15,314 nucleotides of DNA. Source: Deltaproteobacteria bacterium. Its GTDB lineage: Bacteria > Desulfobacterota > GWC2-55-46 > S146-70. Below are positions 15,101 to 15,314 of the stretch, one piece after another. The position numbers were made by a program, and so were the translations under genes. The first letter of the stretch is position 1; each line of letters starts with the position of its first letter. The stretch lies in contig WGFD01000080.1 of the NCBI GenBank assembly GCA_015492395.1, positions 1 to 15,314 of the forward strand. Direction: 5' to 3'. The notes beneath the pieces are model-generated. The model did no database searches, was not told the DNA's origin, and saw only the letters and a list, made by a program, of their open reading frames with translations.

Positions 15101-15314
15101 CTGGCAGATACCCCCAGCCCTTTTGAGCTCGCTTACGGCCTCTGCCGTCGTATCTTTATCACCGCAGATTACAATCTGATTCGGGCAGTTGTCCATGGCT
15201 ATAAACAGGTTCCCCCTGCTCCTGTCGACGACACGTGACACAAACTCCCTGTCCACCGCACCCACCGTGACCAGTGCAACCTCCGGAATACCGGAGCCGT
15301 CGGCAAGCCGACGG
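12086..15314 (-). CDS. Type I polyketide synthase, C-terminal part: AT-ACP-DH-PPTase (N-terminus outside window)
   Basis: The frame is open to the right edge (1075 visible residues; REFVSRVV is preceded by more coding sequence), so the start lies outside. Domains in order: the C-terminal half of a malonyl-type acyltransferase (15313-about 14770), with NCPNQIVICG and His in RPYHTPMYEP; a Pro/Gly/Ser-rich linker; a helix YFKTMERFLDLQ (about 14395), common before ACPs of iterative synthases; an ACP (about 14158-13931) with LGIDSIKRVEIL, the PUFA-synthase-type motif, Ser codon 14059-14057; a dehydratase (about 13873-12926) with double-hotdog residues His in FLFDHTIG and Asp in LDAAGQ; and an Sfp-type phosphopantetheinyl transferase (about 12793-12131) with GIDAERL and WSAKEAVGKALG. 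No ketoreductase, enoylreductase or thioesterase is seen. A ketosynthase is expected upstream. A C-terminal PPTase recalls enediyne synthases (KS-AT-ACP-KR-DH-PPTase), but no KR lies between ACP and DH here. Confidence 0.95.
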   Translation of the reverse strand, partial: RRLADGSGIPEVALVTVGAVDREFVSRVVDRSRGNLFIAMDNCPNQIVICGDKDTTAEAVSELKRAGGICQRLPFARPYHTPMYEPAAGPLREFFDGLNIVSPKTKMYSCMTAGPMPPDPEQIRSLAVGQWTFRVRFRETIETMYNDGIRIFLEVGPRANLTGFVNDILKGRPVLALATNVHSRSGITQLNHALGLLAAHGVSMNLDYLYRRRMPRRLDIARKDAGSSGRDKPEPKLPLALPTLSLGKAAAGLRPRQTHPRAGGGEDLRKLTRIGSGGSTSSLDTDDAAPAVYVDSGATVGGVMDGYFKTMERFLDLQHEVVRTYLEGGLRGASLPPDGSDAEDPLMVAEGIGGTRVPDATPGKDPVSSRSGCEGSAVCIASVGSIEETILKTISDRTGYPMDMLKPDQDIEADLGIDSIKRVEILGLLKNHLGPLGSDEMETLTSFKTVREMAEFLFERKGGRGSARSMAGPTVDFEVTDRPFMGEIVSYTPGEELSMFRVFDPNEDVFLFDHTIGREISTTDKELNGLPVMPLAMSMEIMAEAASCLYPGMVVVGMRDVRAHRWITFGRGPVRLKVEAVRNGDHKTHVRISEVTDSGGRRGSASVGREAELLVAEGTVVLSEQYPKPPKPSDTSLKGQRASRWTPDELYDGPESMFSGPCFRGLASIDFWGENGTEATIRALPRDGFFRSRPNPYFLIDPVTLDAAGQLVAYWIADDHRSGFNVYPSRIEAVDIYAPPLKPPERAKCLAWIRYVSEKKLCSDMDVIGPDGCLRMRITGREDVSFDLPDLFYRFRVRPREVVLSSRIRVGLSEGPLPENVECCLMEDFPNNLLRSHGMVWQEVLAHLVLSRHEREVWNSLSGPSKRRIEWLLARVAGKDAVRLLLKRRYGMDLAPSDICIDYDEFGRPVVKGVWAGRTECVPSLSLSHTDGVGIAMAVDGRAECGIDAERLSTRRKTAGLQNIFGREERGVLESCALWDNAEWLLRVWSAKEAVGKALGRGLPGGPGDLVLRRVDAAVGTVGLEASGSLAREFPGLAGRILNAHTLRYGELVVATAIYSGGEEDGERSMQEKDH
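12127..12134 (-). promoter_or_regulatory. Ribosome binding site of the ACP gene inside the synthase coding sequence
   Basis: AGGAGGAG on the minus strand, six bases before the ATG at 12120. The bases also encode Gly-Gly near the end of the synthase (YSGGEE), so the site is embedded in coding sequence. The strong match supports the ATG at 12120 and suggests that the carrier protein is made in excess over the synthase. Confidence 0.75.

Noticed and set aside
15263..15265. A GTG codon at 15265 as the start of the synthase gene
   Set aside because: The frame continues upstream without a stop to the window edge, and the protein would begin in the middle of an acyltransferase domain; the true start is outside the window.
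12086..15314. Calling the synthase a true enediyne or PUFA synthase
   Set aside because: It shares the fused PPTase with the first and the ACP motif with the second, but the visible order lacks the KR of enediyne synthases and the tandem ACPs of PUFA synthases.

Overview
The window is one face of a single biosynthetic-type gene cluster. All eleven genes that can be supported lie on the minus strand and read from right to left, with short gaps or overlaps (35 bases to a single base of overlap, 12-51 base gaps, one gap of 155 bases). The DNA is moderately GC-rich, Ile ATA and Arg AGG/CGG codons are frequent, ribosome binding sites are good purine-rich ones, and there is one exported protein with a cleavable signal. 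Together with the gene families, this suggests a Gram-negative, possibly anaerobic, Desulfobacterota-like or related uncultured bacterium. That placement is a weak inference; no taxonomic marker is present.

Layout in transcription order. (1) 15314-12086: the C-terminal part of a large type I polyketide synthase, with half an acyltransferase, a PUFA-synthase-style acyl carrier domain (LGIDSIKRVEIL), a double-hotdog dehydratase and a built-in Sfp-type phosphopantetheinyl transferase. Its N-terminus lies beyond the right edge. (2) 12120-11815: a separate acyl carrier protein starting inside the synthase gene. (3) 11781-10177: an alkaline-phosphatase-superfamily phosphodiesterase. (4) 10158-9238: an alpha/beta hydrolase. 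(5, 6) 9221-8394 and 8342-7536: two tandem paralogous short-chain dehydrogenases with different predicted cofactor preference. (7, 8) 7380-6184 and 6184-4961: a pair of class III (CaiB/BaiF) CoA transferases overlapping by one base; the first lacks the catalytic Asp. (9) 4930-2471: an 819-residue fusion of a seven-bladed beta-propeller to a SAM methyltransferase. (10) 2456-732: an exported CocE/NonD-type acyl hydrolase. (11) 681-1: the N-terminal part of a cobalamin-binding radical SAM enzyme of the HpnP/DUF4070 type, cut by the left edge.

How they may work together (inference). An iterative, self-activating synthase with AT, ACP and DH but no ketoreductase or enoylreductase in the visible part could use one of the stand-alone dehydrogenases as a trans ketoreductase, giving an unsaturated or polyene-like chain. 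The extra ACP could carry the chain to tailoring enzymes. The alpha/beta hydrolase could release it, and the CoA transferase pair could turn the free acid into a CoA thioester for further redox steps. The fusion methyltransferase and the radical SAM enzyme could methylate it, and the exported hydrolase could trim the final product outside the cytoplasm. The combination of a synthase-PPTase protein, a heteromeric-looking CoA transferase pair and a propeller-methyltransferase fusion does not match any cluster I can name. It is the best candidate here for an undescribed system. No RNA genes, CRISPR arrays, insertion sequences or convincing terminators were seen; the cluster promoter must lie to the right of the window.
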